From Candidatus Thiodiazotropha sp. 'RUGA' (GTDB taxonomy: Bacteria; Pseudomonadota; Gammaproteobacteria; Chromatiales; Chromatiaceae): a DNA stretch of 64,000 nt. The stretch is taken from the NCBI GenBank assembly GCA_016842065.1, contig JAEPDS010000022.1:1-64000 (forward strand). The letters run 5' to 3'. Shown one piece after another: positions 43,673-52,849 of the stretch. Below the pieces are notes generated by a model. That model had not been told where the DNA came from. It ran no database searches and worked only from the letters and a program-made list of their open reading frames with translations. The position numbers were made by a program, and so were the translations under genes. Position 1 is the first letter of the stretch. Each line of letters starts with the position of its first letter.

Positions 43673-45691
43673 TCAGGGTGGTTGGGTTGCCTCCTCCACT
43701 CGATTCCGCCCTGATTCCTTCGCATGATAAAGTGCGCTGTCTGCAAGCGATACCAGCTGGTCCGGCCCTTTTACCTTCTCATGAACACCGGCCACACCGA
43801 CGCTGATGGTGACTTTTAGAGGGTTTCCCTGTTCGTCTTCGACAACCGCATTATGGGCCACCTGAATACGGATTCGCTCTGCCAGGGCCAATGCTCCTTC
43901 CAAGGGGGTTTCAGGCAATACCAGAATGAACTCTTCTCCCCCATATCGTCCGGCGCAATCCACGTCTCGGGTCATCTTACTGATGATCTGGCTTATTGAT
44001 CGTAACACCTCGTCACCGATTTGGTGGCCGTGGGAATCGTTAACCTGTTTGAATAGGTCGATATCCAGCATGCAGATCGCCAGATCCTTTTTGTAGCGCT
44101 GAGCTTGAGTGAAACTTTGTTTTAAAAACTCTTCTGTCATGCGACGGTTACACAGACCCGTCAGAGCATCGTGAGTTGCCATACGTGTCAACTCATCCTG
44201 CATACGTTTGCGATCGGTAATATCCTGAAATGAGACCACCACCCCGTGGACGGCATCATCTATGCTGACTGGTGCAGCGGTATAGGTAACTGGCAGTGTA
44301 CTGCCATCCTGGCGGCGGAACGCACCTTCCTCCACTCGATGAACTTTCTGCAAATCGAGTGCATCTTCAATTGGGGTTGGTCCCAGTTCTCTAGTTTCAG
44401 TTTCGAGTAATTGATCCAGCAGCGGGCGGCCTTTTTGGTTTTTCTCCCGCCAGCCCAATATCTCTTCTGCTTCACGATTCATCATTACCAGATTGCCATC
44501 GGCATCCATCACAATCAGTCCCTCAGCCAGTTCTGAGGTAATGCTTCGCAGACGTTGCTCATTCCTTCTCAAACTCGAGATGGCCGCCTTCTCCTGAAGG
44601 CGGGCAGACGCCATGAACACACTTCCGATAAGGGCCAGCAGTGACAATGCTAATAACAACGCCAGACCATAGCCTAAGCGTTTAAGGGATGCCCGATCCA
44701 GGATCTCCCGAGGCACATGAGAGACCACCTTCCAGAAATATTCCTGATTCCCGACAGCTGCCCCGCTGGCACCATCGGGATCCACACTGCCGGTGCTGGA
44801 AGTGGCTTCCTGGCTCAGTGGATAGACTGTGCGCCAGGTGAAGATACCTGCTTCGCTGCTTCTTTGGCCGTTGTCCTGCGCTAGCATTTCCTGCCAAACA
44901 TTAGGATAGCGCGTGGAAAAACGTCGCTCGTTCTTGAACATAAAACCCCATTCATCAGCCGGGCTTGGAGCACTTAGCCAGTAACCATCGCTATTCAGCA
45001 GCATCACACCGCCTGTAGCGCCAGACATTGCGCTCTTCAGGTAGGCGACCAACTCATTGCCAAAATAGTTGACCAGTACTATCCCCCGCTTCTCTCCCCT
45101 TGTATCGAAAACGGGAGTGCCAACTCGAATCATGGGTTTTAGGGGCTGTTCAATACGTCCCTGCTCCACATTGAGATCAAAGGGTGAAATAAAAAGTGTG
45201 CCAGGATCGAGCTTAAATGTGTCGCGAAAGTAGTAGCGCGTGCCCTTGTTCTGCAAGCTCTCCTCACTGACCGCAGCTACACTTCCCCGATTATAGTTTA
45301 CCCGTACAACCTCTTTGCCTGTTGTATCCAAGAACCGGATCTGATCGAAGGAAGCCTTATTGCGGGCAAAATTGAGAAACTCCTCCTGCAATTGTCTCTT
45401 GGATTGGAGGCCTTGACCATTGAGCAGGTTTTGAAGGTTGGTAGATTGGGAAAGTACGTGTACATCCTTGGCAATGTTTTCCAGGATTCGAGTAATACTT
45501 CGACTGCCGAGCAGGACCTGATTATTCTCCCGCTCTGCCAGTAGCTCTGTTTCGACAGAATATTCCAGGTAGAAAAAAACACTCAATATGAGGGTGAGTA
45601 CAAGCAGGCTGGGTATGAATATCTGTAGAATTTCCCCGGCATAGCTGGTTCTCTTAACCTTCAGAGGTGTCGTTGTTCTCGGGATCGGCAT
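43673..45691 (-). CDS. Cache-PAS-GGDEF diguanylate cyclase
   Basis: The 672-residue membrane protein has a membrane segment (about 20-42), a large periplasmic double-Cache domain (about 45-330), a second membrane segment, a PAS domain (about 375-490), then GGDEF (about 505-665) with active GGEEF in AGRYGGEEFILVLPE and an RDVD inhibitory site five residues before it. It should make c-di-GMP in response to an extracellular ligand. The start at 45691 is preferred for its adjacent GGGAGAGGGAG; a frame to 45775 has no ribosome binding site. It is convergent with the TorD gene. Confidence 0.9.
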   Translation of the reverse strand: MPIPRTTTPLKVKRTSYAGEILQIFIPSLLVLTLILSVFFYLEYSVETELLAERENNQVLLGSRSITRILENIAKDVHVLSQSTNLQNLLNGQGLQSKRQLQEEFLNFARNKASFDQIRFLDTTGKEVVRVNYNRGSVAAVSEESLQNKGTRYYFRDTFKLDPGTLFISPFDLNVEQGRIEQPLKPMIRVGTPVFDTRGEKRGIVLVNYFGNELVAYLKSAMSGATGGVMLLNSDGYWLSAPSPADEWGFMFKNERRFSTRYPNVWQEMLAQDNGQRSSEAGIFTWRTVYPLSQEATSSTGSVDPDGASGAAVGNQEYFWKVVSHVPREILDRASLKRLGYGLALLLALSLLALIGSVFMASARLQEKAAISSLRRNEQRLRSITSELAEGLIVMDADGNLVMMNREAEEILGWREKNQKGRPLLDQLLETETRELGPTPIEDALDLQKVHRVEEGAFRRQDGSTLPVTYTAAPVSIDDAVHGVVVSFQDITDRKRMQDELTRMATHDALTGLCNRRMTEEFLKQSFTQAQRYKKDLAICMLDIDLFKQVNDSHGHQIGDEVLRSISQIISKMTRDVDCAGRYGGEEFILVLPETPLEGALALAERIRIQVAHNAVVEDEQGNPLKVTISVGVAGVHEKVKGPDQLVSLADSALYHAKESGRNRVEEATQPP

Positions 45692-46143
45692 CTCCCTCTC
45701 CCCTTTTTTTCTCTTATTAAATTTAATTCTAGTAGGGTATTTGTCTGTTTCAATGCCGGTGGCAAATTGTTGCATTGGCTGATGAGGCAGGGTCAGCTGG
45801 TTGCCAATACCCTCATAGAACGCCTGCTTGTCTGGACTTCAATCTTTGCGTCCTGCCTTGGATGCCCTTATATCCGATTCATTCTTATATCAGTTGGTGC
45901 GTCTTGAACTGCAGCTAACTCCCTGCCTGTGTGATCTCTGGTGTGCTTTTGGTGTGCCATGGCTGCGGCTTACGTTTGGTCTCGTGTCGAGCCAGCTCGT
46001 ATGTGAGGCAATAACCCTGTTGTTTATAACGGGTAATAGCTCGGAAATTTCGAGCATAGTGCATAAAGAAATCGATTTTTAATCCGAGGTTTCTGCCCAT
46101 ACCATTTAATACAAGATCCAACATGAATTAGAGGTGGCATCAA
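45692..46143. other. Intergenic region between cyclase and rhodanese operon
   Basis: No credible gene is seen in these 452 bases; short open frames on both strands have no ribosome binding sites or recognisable products. The region should contain promoters for both diverging units. I saw neither a -24/-12 element nor a GTTACC palindrome here, so the rhodanese operon is probably not a member of the same regulon. Confidence 0.5.
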
Positions 46144-46719
46144 ATGGCAATAAACAGAGTACCAACGATTTCTCCTTCAGATCTGTTTGCCAGGCAGAAT
46201 CAGGGGGTAAAGATTGAGCTACTTGATGTACGTACGCCTGTAGAGTACAGAGCTGGCCATATTCCGGGAGCAAAACTGTTGTCGCTTGATGAAATCAGTA
46301 AAGAATCTCTGGCGCGGGAAGTTGGTCAGCCAAACGAGACGGAGCAGACTTCTATCTACCTTACCTGTAAAGGTGGTTTTCGTGCTGAACAGGCAGTGGA
46401 TAAGTTGCGTGACTCCGGATATCAGGATTTTGTGCTTGTGGAAGGTGGTACCGATAGCTGGGAACAGTCAGGTCTGCCTTTAAAGCGATGTGGCGGAGTC
46501 ATCTCACTGGAACGACAGGTGCAGATTGTCATAGGCGGCATACTTCTCCTGAAAGTGGTGTTTGGATTTACCTTGCATGAGATGTTCTTCCTCACCGGAG
46601 CCTTGATTGGGGCAGGTTTGATTATGGCCGGGATAACCCGTTGGTGTGGAATGGCCAAACTGATAGCAATGATGCCTTGGAACAGAAATATCAATTGCCG
46701 TGAAAAAGCATTGGTTTGA
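46144..46719 (+). CDS. Rhodanese with C-terminal membrane domain (YgaP-like)
   Basis: The 191-residue protein has a rhodanese domain (about 1-115) with the persulfide Cys in YLTCKGGFR and the substrate loop after DVRTPVEYRAGHIPGA. A DUF2892-type pair of membrane segments (about 125-175) follows. E. coli YgaP has the same layout. It likely handles sulfane sulfur at the inner membrane face. It leads an operon with a persulfide dioxygenase-like protein. Confidence 0.9.
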   Translation: MAINRVPTISPSDLFARQNQGVKIELLDVRTPVEYRAGHIPGAKLLSLDEISKESLAREVGQPNETEQTSIYLTCKGGFRAEQAVDKLRDSGYQDFVLVEGGTDSWEQSGLPLKRCGGVISLERQVQIVIGGILLLKVVFGFTLHEMFFLTGALIGAGLIMAGITRWCGMAKLIAMMPWNRNINCREKALV

Positions 46720-46747
46720 TAGGGTTTTCTGAATAGGAGTGATCAAG

Positions 46748-47485
46748 ATGATCTTTCGTCAATTTTTCGACCATGAGTCTTCCACATATACCTATTTGAT
46801 TGCTGAACGCATGGGTGGTGAAGTGTTACTGATCGATCCGGTGAAGTCTAACGTTGACCAGTACATGCATTCGATCAGCGGAATGGAGATGAAACTGGTG
46901 TTAGCCGTAGATACACATATCCACGCAGATCATGTGACCGGTCTTGGTGATCTGAGGCATGCTACTGGTTGTGCCAGTGCAATGGGTGAGATGTCCAATA
47001 CTGAATGTGTCTCGATCCATTTCAAAGAGGGTGACAAACTCAAGGTGGACAATCTGCGTCTGGATGTACTCTATACCCCAGGGCATACCGATGATTCCTA
47101 CAGTTTCGTATTGCCGGATCGCGTTCTAACCGGAGATACGCTGTTGATTCGCGGTACCGGGCGTACTGATTTTCAGAATGGAGATCCAGCAGATCAATAC
47201 GACAGTCTGTTTGATAAATTACTCAGGCTTCCCGATGAAACACTGGTCTATCCGGCGCATGACTACAACGGCAAGACAGTGAGTACCATCCACGAAGAGA
47301 AACTGTTCAATCCAAGATTGCAGGTAGCGAATAAGCAGGCCTATGTGGAGTTGATGAACGGTCTGCAGTTGGATAATCCCCGCCTGATGGATGTTGCTGT
47401 TCCGGCAAATCGTAATTGCGGCCTGAAGTCTGCTGCTCAGGTCAGTCAACAGACTCTTTGTGATTCATACAATATAGGAGGGTGA
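46748..47485 (+). CDS. MBL-fold persulfide dioxygenase-like protein (ETHE1 type)
   Basis: The 245-residue protein has THIHADH near residue 57, a His in TPGHTDDS, an Asp in LTGDTLLIRGTGRTDFQNGD and a His in PAHDYNGK, the metal ligands and the GRTDFQ signature of ETHE1-type persulfide dioxygenases. These oxidise glutathione persulfide to sulfite. The rhodanese next to it would be its partner. The ATG at 46748 follows AGGAGT; a GTG nine bases earlier overlaps that site. Confidence 0.9.
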   Translation: MIFRQFFDHESSTYTYLIAERMGGEVLLIDPVKSNVDQYMHSISGMEMKLVLAVDTHIHADHVTGLGDLRHATGCASAMGEMSNTECVSIHFKEGDKLKVDNLRLDVLYTPGHTDDSYSFVLPDRVLTGDTLLIRGTGRTDFQNGDPADQYDSLFDKLLRLPDETLVYPAHDYNGKTVSTIHEEKLFNPRLQVANKQAYVELMNGLQLDNPRLMDVAVPANRNCGLKSAAQVSQQTLCDSYNIGG

Positions 47486-47489
47486 TATC

Positions 47490-47678
47490 ATGACATTGAC
47501 TACAATGCTTTTTTTGGCGATGACCGGTAGTGTGATACTGCTGAAGATCGGACTGATCGCATTTGCCCTGCTGTTGCTTGTAAGAGGGACCATGCGTGCT
47601 GCGCATCCTGGTTCGATGGATCCGAACTACGCAGAACTCCCGCTTGAGGCTCGGCTGCAGGGTTCGTATAAGCCCTGA
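47490..47678 (+). CDS. Small membrane protein of unknown function (62 aa)
   Basis: One long hydrophobic stretch (about 6-32) is followed by a short polar tail (RAAHPGSMDPNYAELPLEARL). It begins five bases after the dioxygenase stop, with GGAGGGTG as ribosome binding site, so it belongs to the same operon. I do not recognise a family. Its tail may lie in the cytoplasm, by the positive-inside rule. Confidence 0.65.
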   Translation: MTLTTMLFLAMTGSVILLKIGLIAFALLLLVRGTMRAAHPGSMDPNYAELPLEARLQGSYKP

Positions 47679-47791
47679 GCGATTGTTTATATAGGGTTGC
47701 TGACACTGCTGTATGAGATTTTAGGCATGAAAAGCAAAGGTCGATAAGGCTGCATAATTGTCCCACTGTCAGTTCAGCAGATATATGAGCT

Positions 47792-47815
47792 CCCCTCTCC
47801 CTTGTGGGAGAGGGG
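47792..47815. repeat. CCCTCTCCC hairpin, first copy
   Basis: CCCCTCTCCC and GGGAGAGGGG form a perfect 10-bp stem around TTGT. The same arms occur at 47922-47946, about 130 bp right. No T-run follows this copy. Such CCCTCTCCC elements are scattered in many proteobacterial genomes; a REP-like role is inferred. Confidence 0.65.
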
Positions 47816-47919
47816 TAGAATAGGCTCATTTGCCTATATGAAATCTCAATGGGATAAATGTGGCAGTTTAGTAAGCTTTTCTTTAGTCTGGTCTAACGCT
47901 TCGTGTACACCCTCTCTCC

Positions 47920-47950
47920 AACCCCTCTCCCATCAAGGGAGAGGGGTTTT
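47920..47950. repeat. CCCTCTCCC hairpin, second copy, with T-run
   Basis: AACCCCTCTCCC and GGGAGAGGGGTT form a perfect 12-bp stem around ATCAA and are followed by TT, giving TTTT at the 3' side. It can act as an intrinsic terminator in the rightward direction for the rhodanese operon. The flanking ACCCTCTCTCC extends the similarity to dispersed repeats. The rest of the gap 47679-48152 holds nothing else that I recognise. Confidence 0.65.
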
Positions 47951-48152
47951 CAGTCAGTAAACCTTCCTCTTCAACCATTCCTTCCTTTGGGTATTGAGTA
48001 GATGTGATTATTCTGATGATCGGAATAATCGAAATATTTAGCGGCGAAATACGACTCAAATGGAAGAACTGAAATTGAGACAGAAGAGTCAATATGAATG
48101 TGACTAAGATTCAATAGACTGATATCGCAGATGAAGCGAGTCGGAGGAGAAA

Positions 48153-48920
48153 ATGGATACTACATATTCTGAAACGTTAAACAGTTCCAACACACCTGAG
48201 GTCCGCACTCTGAGTGAACGGGCACCATACGACTGGTTGCGTAATGGCTGGCAGGATTTTCGACAGGCTAGCTTGCCGAGTCTGACGCTTGGGTTGCTGT
48301 TTGTTGTGGCAGGTTATGCCCTGGTCTCAGCAAGCTGGAACACGCCGTTGTTGACGATCACTTTCGTTACAGGGTTCTTACTCGTTGCTCCGGTGTTCGC
48401 ATTGGGTTTCTATGAGATCAGCAGACGCATTCAGCAAGGCGAGCCTGTTGGCTTCAAATCAATCGCCTACAGTTGGCAAAATCATGGCTGGTCGGTACTG
48501 CTATTTGGTCTGATCCTGGGTATCGTGATGGTTGCCTGGGGTAGACTAACCGGCCTGTTGGTTGCTCTTTCCCTGCCCACATTCGGTCCATTCAACGATC
48601 TGCTGAGCTGGCAGGCCCTATCGGATCCAGGTTTTGTGGTTCTCTACGCCGTGGTGGGTTTTGTATTGGCGGCACTGGTCTTCAGTATCAGTGTGGTTTC
48701 AATACCGATGCTGATTGAGCGTAAGATCGATGTGATAACCGCTGTGATGACCAGTCTGAGAGTGGTTCATAAGAACCCGAGAGTGATGGCCCGCTGGGCC
48801 TTTATAATTGCCTTATTGACCATTGTCGGAATGGTTACCGGGTTCATCGGTCTGCTTATCATCATGCCTCTGTTGGGTCATGCAAGTTGGCATGCTTATA
48901 AAGCGGCAGTTGCTGATTGA
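48153..48920 (+). CDS. DUF2189 membrane protein
   Basis: The 255-residue protein has about six membrane segments after a polar N-terminus. The DUF2189 pattern is visible: APYDWLRNGWQDFRQASLPSL, FALGFYEISRRIQQGEP, SVVSIPMLIERKIDV and MPLLGHASWHAYKA. The function of the family is unknown. A good GGAGGAG site precedes the ATG. It converges with the cardiolipin synthase gene at 18 nt. Confidence 0.85.
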   Translation: MDTTYSETLNSSNTPEVRTLSERAPYDWLRNGWQDFRQASLPSLTLGLLFVVAGYALVSASWNTPLLTITFVTGFLLVAPVFALGFYEISRRIQQGEPVGFKSIAYSWQNHGWSVLLFGLILGIVMVAWGRLTGLLVALSLPTFGPFNDLLSWQALSDPGFVVLYAVVGFVLAALVFSISVVSIPMLIERKIDVITAVMTSLRVVHKNPRVMARWAFIIALLTIVGMVTGFIGLLIIMPLLGHASWHAYKAAVAD

Positions 48921-48938
48921 TAACCGCTCAAAGCCTCT

Positions 48939-50372
48939 TTACAGCAGTGGCGATAAGAGCCTACACGCCGACTCAACCATTCTTCTTGATCGGGGTAGGC
49001 TCTTCCTGTAATCCAGCTTGATTTCATCGGCAGTGGCGCAGAGTTTTACGAAGTCCTGCTCCATTTGACTGGTTATGGCCTGGTCCAGAAAAAATAGGTT
49101 GGATTCAAAATTCAGGCGAAAACTGCGTTGGTCGAGGTTGGCTGAGCCGATGGTGGAGAGGTATCCGTCAATGGTAATGGTTTTTGCGTGTGTCATGCTG
49201 TTTTTCAATTCGAATATTTTTACACCGGCCTCCAGCAGTTGATCCTGAAATGACCTTCCCGCATGGAGTACAAGAGGATGATCCGATTGACTGGGCAGCA
49301 GTAAGCGTACATCGATGCCCCTAAGGGCTGCAGTTCTTAGCGCGAGCAGTATCGGTTGGTCAGGGACGAAGTAGGGTGTTTCGATGAATACCTTCTGCTG
49401 GGCAAGGGTGATTGCGGTGAAGATGAACAGATGAATGCTTTTCCAGCGTTCATCTGCCGGTCCGCTTGACAGGAGCTGTGCATGAACCGGTCCATAGTGT
49501 GTTGGTTGCGGAAAATAGTCACGTCTGACCAAATCTTCAGCTGAGGCATGAAACCAGTCCTGGCAGAAGGTCTCTTGTATGGAATGCACCACCGGTCCTT
49601 CCACGCGTGCATGCAGATCGATCCATGGTTCATTGATGGCTGCATACTGATCACCAATATTCATGCCGCCAATGAAAGCCTGGTCACCGTCGATTATCAC
49701 CAGCTTACGGTGATTTCTATTGTTCAGGGCGAGTTGGCGATTCAGAGGATTGACTGGAAGAAAGCGTTTGATGCATCCCCCAGCCTGCTGCAGAGGCTGA
49801 AAGAAAGTGTGTTTGACTGCGCGTGAGCCGACATCGTCAATCAGCAGTCGGACTTCAACCCCTCGGTCGGCAGCGCGCACAAGGGCGTGCAGAATTCTTT
49901 GTCCGGTGCTGTCGGCCTGCCAGATGTAGTAATCGAGATGGACATGCTGGGTTGCCTTGTCGATCGCCTGCTGCAGATCGTCGAACAGCAATTGACCGGA
50001 TCTGAATATCATGATCCGGTTACCGGCCAGAGGGCCATGGCCATCGAATTGCCGAGCCAGGTGGATTAAGGACCGGGGAGCCAAGTCGGGCTCTGAATGG
50101 CGCTTGGCCTGAGCCTGTAAACGTTGAATTTCCGGTGCGAGGCGTGTCTCTATTCGATGGCGTTTTCTGCGCCTCAGGTGTAAACGGGTTGTTCCAAACA
50201 ACCAGAAAGCGAGCAGCCCCAAAAAGGGTATGAAGACGATCACCAGAATCCAAGCCAGGGTGGCACCTGACTCTCTGCGTTGAAGCAGGATTGTGGGGAT
50301 CAAAATCGCCACAATGGCTAGGTCGAGGAGAATCCACGAAAGATTGAGCCAGCCGGTCGTGCTGATGGTCAT
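48939..50372 (-). CDS. cls: Cardiolipin synthase-type phospholipase D protein
   Basis: The 477-residue inner-membrane enzyme has two N-terminal membrane segments (about 10-30 and 40-62) and two HKD motifs: HRKLVIIDGDQAFIGGMN (about 220-237) and HAKTITIDGYLSTIGSANLD (about 395-415). It joins two phosphatidylglycerols to cardiolipin. Length matches ClsA (486). Which Cls subtype it is cannot be settled from motifs. Confidence 0.93.
   Translation of the reverse strand: MTISTTGWLNLSWILLDLAIVAILIPTILLQRRESGATLAWILVIVFIPFLGLLAFWLFGTTRLHLRRRKRHRIETRLAPEIQRLQAQAKRHSEPDLAPRSLIHLARQFDGHGPLAGNRIMIFRSGQLLFDDLQQAIDKATQHVHLDYYIWQADSTGQRILHALVRAADRGVEVRLLIDDVGSRAVKHTFFQPLQQAGGCIKRFLPVNPLNRQLALNNRNHRKLVIIDGDQAFIGGMNIGDQYAAINEPWIDLHARVEGPVVHSIQETFCQDWFHASAEDLVRRDYFPQPTHYGPVHAQLLSSGPADERWKSIHLFIFTAITLAQQKVFIETPYFVPDQPILLALRTAALRGIDVRLLLPSQSDHPLVLHAGRSFQDQLLEAGVKIFELKNSMTHAKTITIDGYLSTIGSANLDQRSFRLNFESNLFFLDQAITSQMEQDFVKLCATADEIKLDYRKSLPRSRRMVESACRLLSPLL
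48955..49004. terminator. Inverted repeat at the 3' end of cls
   Basis: AAGAGCCTAC (48955-48964) and GTAGGCTCTT (48995-49004) form a perfect 10-bp stem with a 30-nt loop. It begins 35 nt after the DUF2189 stop and lies within the last codons of cls. It may terminate the rightward transcript, though the loop is long. Confidence 0.35.
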
Positions 50373-50514
50373 AGTTTATTCAACAGATTGTGTAGCCGTT
50401 ATGCCTGTCATCTCAAGAATCGAAAAAAGTGAATCATATCGAGCCCGATTCCGAATGTGCCAATCATGACTTCATACGATAATCCATAGTGTAAAGACAT
50501 TATGGAGAAGATTC

Positions 50515-51711
50515 ATGGCTTGTTCAGAAACAGTCACCCAGGTATCCCTCGATTCACTCGATAGAAGTATCGAGCTATTGACTTCGGTTGATGCAGCGGA
50601 TGCCCCATTCCTCAGTTGTTACCTTGACCTGGAAACCGGTGCCGAAGCCTGTCGGGAATTTCTTGCCTCGGAGGCGCAATTCATAAGGTCGGGATTGGAC
50701 GACATACCGCAGCTCGATTTTGATGAAGCCTATCAGAGGTTGCTGGAGCAGTTCGATGGTGTCTGTGGAGAAGGGGTTCGCGGTGTGGCAATTTTTACCC
50801 GCAGCATGATGGGCGGACGTTTTAGTGAAGTGATACCCAGCATGCTGCCTTTCAGGAATCAATTGAGCTTCTACCGGGTGCCCGATATTCGGCCTCTGTT
50901 GAGTCTCAGGGATGCTTACGCAGAGCGCTATCTGTTGTGGGCGGCTTCTGATGGGGTCGAGTTGTTACGGATTGAGGGTGGAGGTGTTCAGACCCTGGCC
51001 TGGGTGGCTGAGAAGCGAGTGGAGTGGCATGCCGCCAGGCAGAAGAGTCTGTTGTCGAGAAAGAGACCGCTAAAGAGCGGGCGACAATTTGGCGGATTTG
51101 CCCTGCAGACCTTCTCAAGGGTTTTGAAATCGGCGGGTAGACTCAAACTGGTTTTGGCAGGTGACGCCAATCGAATAGAGAAACTGCGGCAGTGGTTGCC
51201 CCGCCATCTTTTAAAGGCCGTGTCACAAACCGTAACAGTCTCACCGTTTCTGGATCGGGGCAGGGCATTGAGACAGATTATCGATCACTCTGCAGCCGGT
51301 TGTCGTGCGGCTGTGGATCTGTTTACGAAGTCCTGTCTGCAGGTTCCACTGGTCAGGCGCCGATGTGTTATCGGCCCAAGTAGTACACTTGAGGCAATCG
51401 AATCCCGGGTGCTGGATACCTTGCTCATTACCAGCAACACGACCCCCTCTCTGATCAACTCAACACAATCGAGTGTGTTGCAATCTGTGGACAAAGAGAG
51501 TGGGCAAGCAACTCTGGTCAATCGGGGCAGGTACTGGGATCCCGGGATTGAGCTGAGCCGGCTGGCATGTCAACAGGGTATAAAAACCCTGGTAAGCAAT
51601 ACCCGTGAGCTGTTTCGCCAGGGAGGGGTTGGTGGATTGCTCAGTGATGCAACCAATGTGGCTGTGATGCCCAGGCCGAACGCTTCGGTAGCCACCGATA
51701 GGGTCGCTTAG
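50515..51711 (+). CDS. Bacterial eRF1-like (baeRF) family protein
   Basis: The 398-residue protein has the baeRF pattern: FLSCYLDLETGAEACREF near residue 27, GVRGVAIFTRS near 90, VPDIRPLLSLRDAYAERYLLW, and KLVLAGDANRIEKLRQWLP near 208, where Pelota/eRF1 central-domain homologues have a similar strand. I see no GGQ peptide-release motif. A role at stalled or resting ribosomes is inferred from homology. The next gene, 12 nt away, encodes a hibernation-factor-like protein, supporting that idea. It diverges from cls. Confidence 0.75.
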   Translation: MACSETVTQVSLDSLDRSIELLTSVDAADAPFLSCYLDLETGAEACREFLASEAQFIRSGLDDIPQLDFDEAYQRLLEQFDGVCGEGVRGVAIFTRSMMGGRFSEVIPSMLPFRNQLSFYRVPDIRPLLSLRDAYAERYLLWAASDGVELLRIEGGGVQTLAWVAEKRVEWHAARQKSLLSRKRPLKSGRQFGGFALQTFSRVLKSAGRLKLVLAGDANRIEKLRQWLPRHLLKAVSQTVTVSPFLDRGRALRQIIDHSAAGCRAAVDLFTKSCLQVPLVRRRCVIGPSSTLEAIESRVLDTLLITSNTTPSLINSTQSSVLQSVDKESGQATLVNRGRYWDPGIELSRLACQQGIKTLVSNTRELFRQGGVGGLLSDATNVAVMPRPNASVATDRVA

Positions 51712-51723
51712 CGGTGTGTCATC

Positions 51724-52020
51724 ATGGTCAAAAAGATACATTGTGACGATCCCCGGCTGGAGCATCAGATACAGGAGTTGTTGAACCTGCATATGGGACC
51801 GATGGACGAACTGGTCGATAAGCTGGAGATGCGTGTTGCACAGACCGATGAGGGGACGCAAGAGCCGCTCTATCATTGCAGCGTGGTGGTTACGGATCCC
51901 CAAACCGGCAAACTGGCTGTGGAGGAGCGGCATGCTGATATCAGCCTGACGGTGAACCGTGCACTTGCGCGTATTGTTCGTAGCCTGATGCGTCGACAGC
52001 TCAACCGATACTCCTTCTGA
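51724..52020 (+). CDS. Short ribosome hibernation factor-like (HPF/RaiA) protein
   Basis: This 98-residue protein has an N-terminal helix (LEHQIQELLNLHMGPMDELVDKLEMRV), two strands (LYHCSVVVTD, KLAVEERHADI) and a final basic helix (VNRALARIVRSLMRRQLNR). This matches HPF, which blocks ribosomal A and P sites in stationary phase, though similarity is weak and the usual first beta strand is different. It is co-transcribed with the baeRF gene. Confidence 0.6.
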   Translation: MVKKIHCDDPRLEHQIQELLNLHMGPMDELVDKLEMRVAQTDEGTQEPLYHCSVVVTDPQTGKLAVEERHADISLTVNRALARIVRSLMRRQLNRYSF

Positions 52021-52187
52021 AGCCTTTCCAACCCGGCTCTACTTCCTTGGGTCATTGCTGCGGAAACAGTGAGCGGCTGTTTCCCTGCAATTGACCCCTT
52101 TTTCCATTGATTCAATGCAGGATTTCTGGTTCCGTTTGAGATCCATGGAAATTCGTAATAGATCGAAAAAACCGACTCATTTTTTGT

Positions 52188-52203
52188 GAAAATTCGAATT
52201 TTC
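52188..52203. promoter_or_regulatory. 16-bp perfect palindrome before the Mrp operon
   Basis: GAAAATTCGAATTTTC is a perfect palindrome without a loop, centred 87 bp before the first mrp start. It is followed by a T-rich stretch TTTTTCTTTG. It could be an operator or part of a terminator of the preceding pair. The gap 52021-52282 contains nothing else recognised. Confidence 0.45.
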
Positions 52204-52282
52204 TTTTTCTTTGCGAAGTCTCATAACTATTACCAAGCGTTTTCAAGACGCTGAGGAGTGATCCTTCAGGTAGTGAAAAAAT

Positions 52283-52849
52283 ATGAGGCCAGATTCCATG
52301 AGTGACAGCGACAAGAGTTCCCGGAGGGTTGCGAAGCCGGTCAGTGATGTTCTGTCAAACAGACAGCTGATTGTTGTAAATCCCCTCTATACGCTATCCA
52401 TCCTGGCTCTGTTATCCCTGCTCTGGTTATTGCTCACCGGGGAGGATTGGAGCTCCTGGCTGGTCGGTTTGCCGGTGGTGATTTTGGCCACTTGGAGCAT
52501 CCTGCTGTTGCGTGCTCCGACTGAGGGACGATTCAATCTGATGGGCTTTTTCAGATTCCTGCCCTACTTCATCTGGGAGTCCGTATTGGGTGGTATCGAT
52601 GTGGCCTCTCGAGTGGTCGGTCCGAAGATGCGTATCGCACCAGGCTTCCTCAGCTACCAGATGCGGCTGTCCCATCCATCGGCAAGACGGTTGTTCGTCA
52701 ACAGTCTCAGCCTGTTGCCTGGAACCCTGGCGGCAGACCTGGATGGGGATACCCTGCAGATCCACGCGTTGGATCGTGCTATCGATCCCGATGCTGAGTT
52801 GAAACGACTGGAGCAGATGGTCTCCGCCGTCTATGGGGAGGATTTATGA
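52283..52849 (+). CDS. mrpE: Mrp-type cation/proton antiporter subunit E
   Basis: The 188-residue protein has two or three membrane segments (about 35-75) followed by the MnhE pattern FRFLPYFIWESVLGGIDVASRVV and SLSLLPGTLAADLDGDTLQIHALD. MrpE helps assembly and ion gating of the Mrp complex. Starts at 52283 or 52298 are both possible; the latter has GAGG at a good distance. It is first of eight overlapping genes. Confidence 0.9.
   Translation: MRPDSMSDSDKSSRRVAKPVSDVLSNRQLIVVNPLYTLSILALLSLLWLLLTGEDWSSWLVGLPVVILATWSILLLRAPTEGRFNLMGFFRFLPYFIWESVLGGIDVASRVVGPKMRIAPGFLSYQMRLSHPSARRLFVNSLSLLPGTLAADLDGDTLQIHALDRAIDPDAELKRLEQMVSAVYGEDL

Noticed and set aside
45915-46124. 69-residue minus-strand frame between the cyclase and rhodanese genes
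   Set aside because: There is no ribosome binding site, family or neighbour support.
50515-51711. GGQ peptide-release motif in the eRF1-like protein
   Set aside because: No GGQ is present, so a termination-factor function cannot be claimed.
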